Source of the DNA: Bacteroides sp. 519
GTDB taxonomy: Bacteria; Bacteroidota; Bacteroidia; Bacteroidales; Bacteroidaceae
NCBI RefSeq assembly: GCF_010500955.1
Contig: NZ_QVMJ01000029.1
Span: 1-33,085 of the forward strand
Reading direction: 5' to 3'
Length of the DNA stretch: 33,085 nt
The position numbers were made by a program, and so were the translations under genes. The notes under the pieces are model-generated. The model saw nothing but the letters and a program-made list of their open reading frames with translations, searched no databases and was not told where the DNA came from. Position 1 is the stretch's first letter, and the number at the start of each line of letters is the position of its first letter. Below are positions 32,816 to 33,085 of this stretch, piece by piece.

Positions 32816-32850
32816 TCTTTAAACAGTCTCCTTCCAGAGTTCTGAAACAT

Positions 32851-33060
32851 GGAGGCCAACGGCCTCTGTGCAGTAGCGTAGGGCAAAGCCCTACGTATCA
32901 GTACAACAACACACTGACCCCAACGGGGTCAACCTTAAATACATTGTGTTGACCCCGTTGGGGTCACAATACAATATTATTTGCCAACGTAGGGCTTTGC
33001 CCTACGCTACGTGCGCCCCGCATGAGCAGCGCGCACTTGCGTGCAAGCTATTAAAAAGCC
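32851..33060. repeat. Nested palindrome island after the fucosidase
   Basis: The outer arms 32873-32896 and 32987-33010 are exact reverse complements (24 of 24), each with the internal palindrome CGTAGGGCAAAGCCCTACG. The inner arms (about 32914-32933 and 32948-32967) each contain GACCCCAACGGGGTC or its complement. A separate hairpin GAGGCCAACGGCCTC (32852-32866) precedes it and CTTGCGTGCAAG follows near 33036. No gene is seen to the end of the window. A minus-strand TATATTTG box lies at 33062-33069. Confidence 0.9.
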
Positions 33061-33085
33061 GCAAATATACAAATGATTTGTGTTA

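Noticed and set aside
33062..33069. Minus-strand TATATTTG box as promoter of a small RNA reading into the palindrome island
   Set aside because: Matches the -7 consensus but no gene, terminator or conserved structure supports a transcript, and the window ends there.

Overview
The window looks like chromosomal DNA from a member of the Bacteroidales. The evidence is TAnnTTTG-type -7 promoter boxes in front of many genes, a 597-residue multi-repeat ribosomal protein S1, a DUF4270 lipoprotein beside a shortened GT5 glycosyltransferase, a GH29 fucosidase with a discoidin domain, and two AAA-ATPase/PD-(D/E)XK proteins of the type that is multicopy in this order. The genus cannot be fixed from the sequence; relatives of Parabacteroides or Dysgonomonas are a reasonable guess.

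Layout. Positions 1-1143 hold the 3' part of an AAA-ATPase/PDDEXK gene that enters from outside the window. It converges on marC (1166-1762). Positions 1919-6851 run rightward through ftsK, a lolA-like carrier, trxB and a small membrane protein. panC and panD (8168-6951) run leftward. A truncated glycogen-synthase-like protein and a DUF4270 lipoprotein (8416-10752) run rightward. An AT-rich cassette of two overlapping genes (11096-12783) encodes a triple-motif lipoprotein and a SurA-N/DsbA-like thioredoxin lipoprotein. Leftward from 15225 are a full AAA-ATPase/PDDEXK paralogue and a DUF1287 protein. A complete RND efflux operon (membrane fusion protein, pump, TolC-like protein) occupies 20846-15289. 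Two tandem FGE-fold genes (22800-21318) have C-termini resembling diversity-generating-retroelement variable regions. rpsA lies at 24727-22934. After a repeat-rich gap come a MoxR/CobS-like ATPase with a CobT-like VWA partner (25627-28388), a Crp/Fnr regulator, aroA, a DUF1735/discoidin gene remnant, and a GH29 fucosidase (to 32815).

Two themes stand out. First, the tandem FGE-fold paralogues differ mainly at the first two bases of NNY codons in a short C-terminal stretch while the scaffold stays constant. That is the signature left on DGR target proteins, yet no reverse transcriptase or template repeat is visible here, so any DGR would act in trans. Second, many intergenic gaps hold long inverted repeats whose arms are built from locus-specific short tandem units (7, 8 or 10 bp). 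Others hold palindromes nested within palindromes, or tandem arrays with a 22-23 bp period. Several unrelated hairpins share a loop motif close to CCATGYGGCAT. These islands explain most of the non-coding DNA in the window.

No rRNA, tRNA, CRISPR array or transposase was seen.
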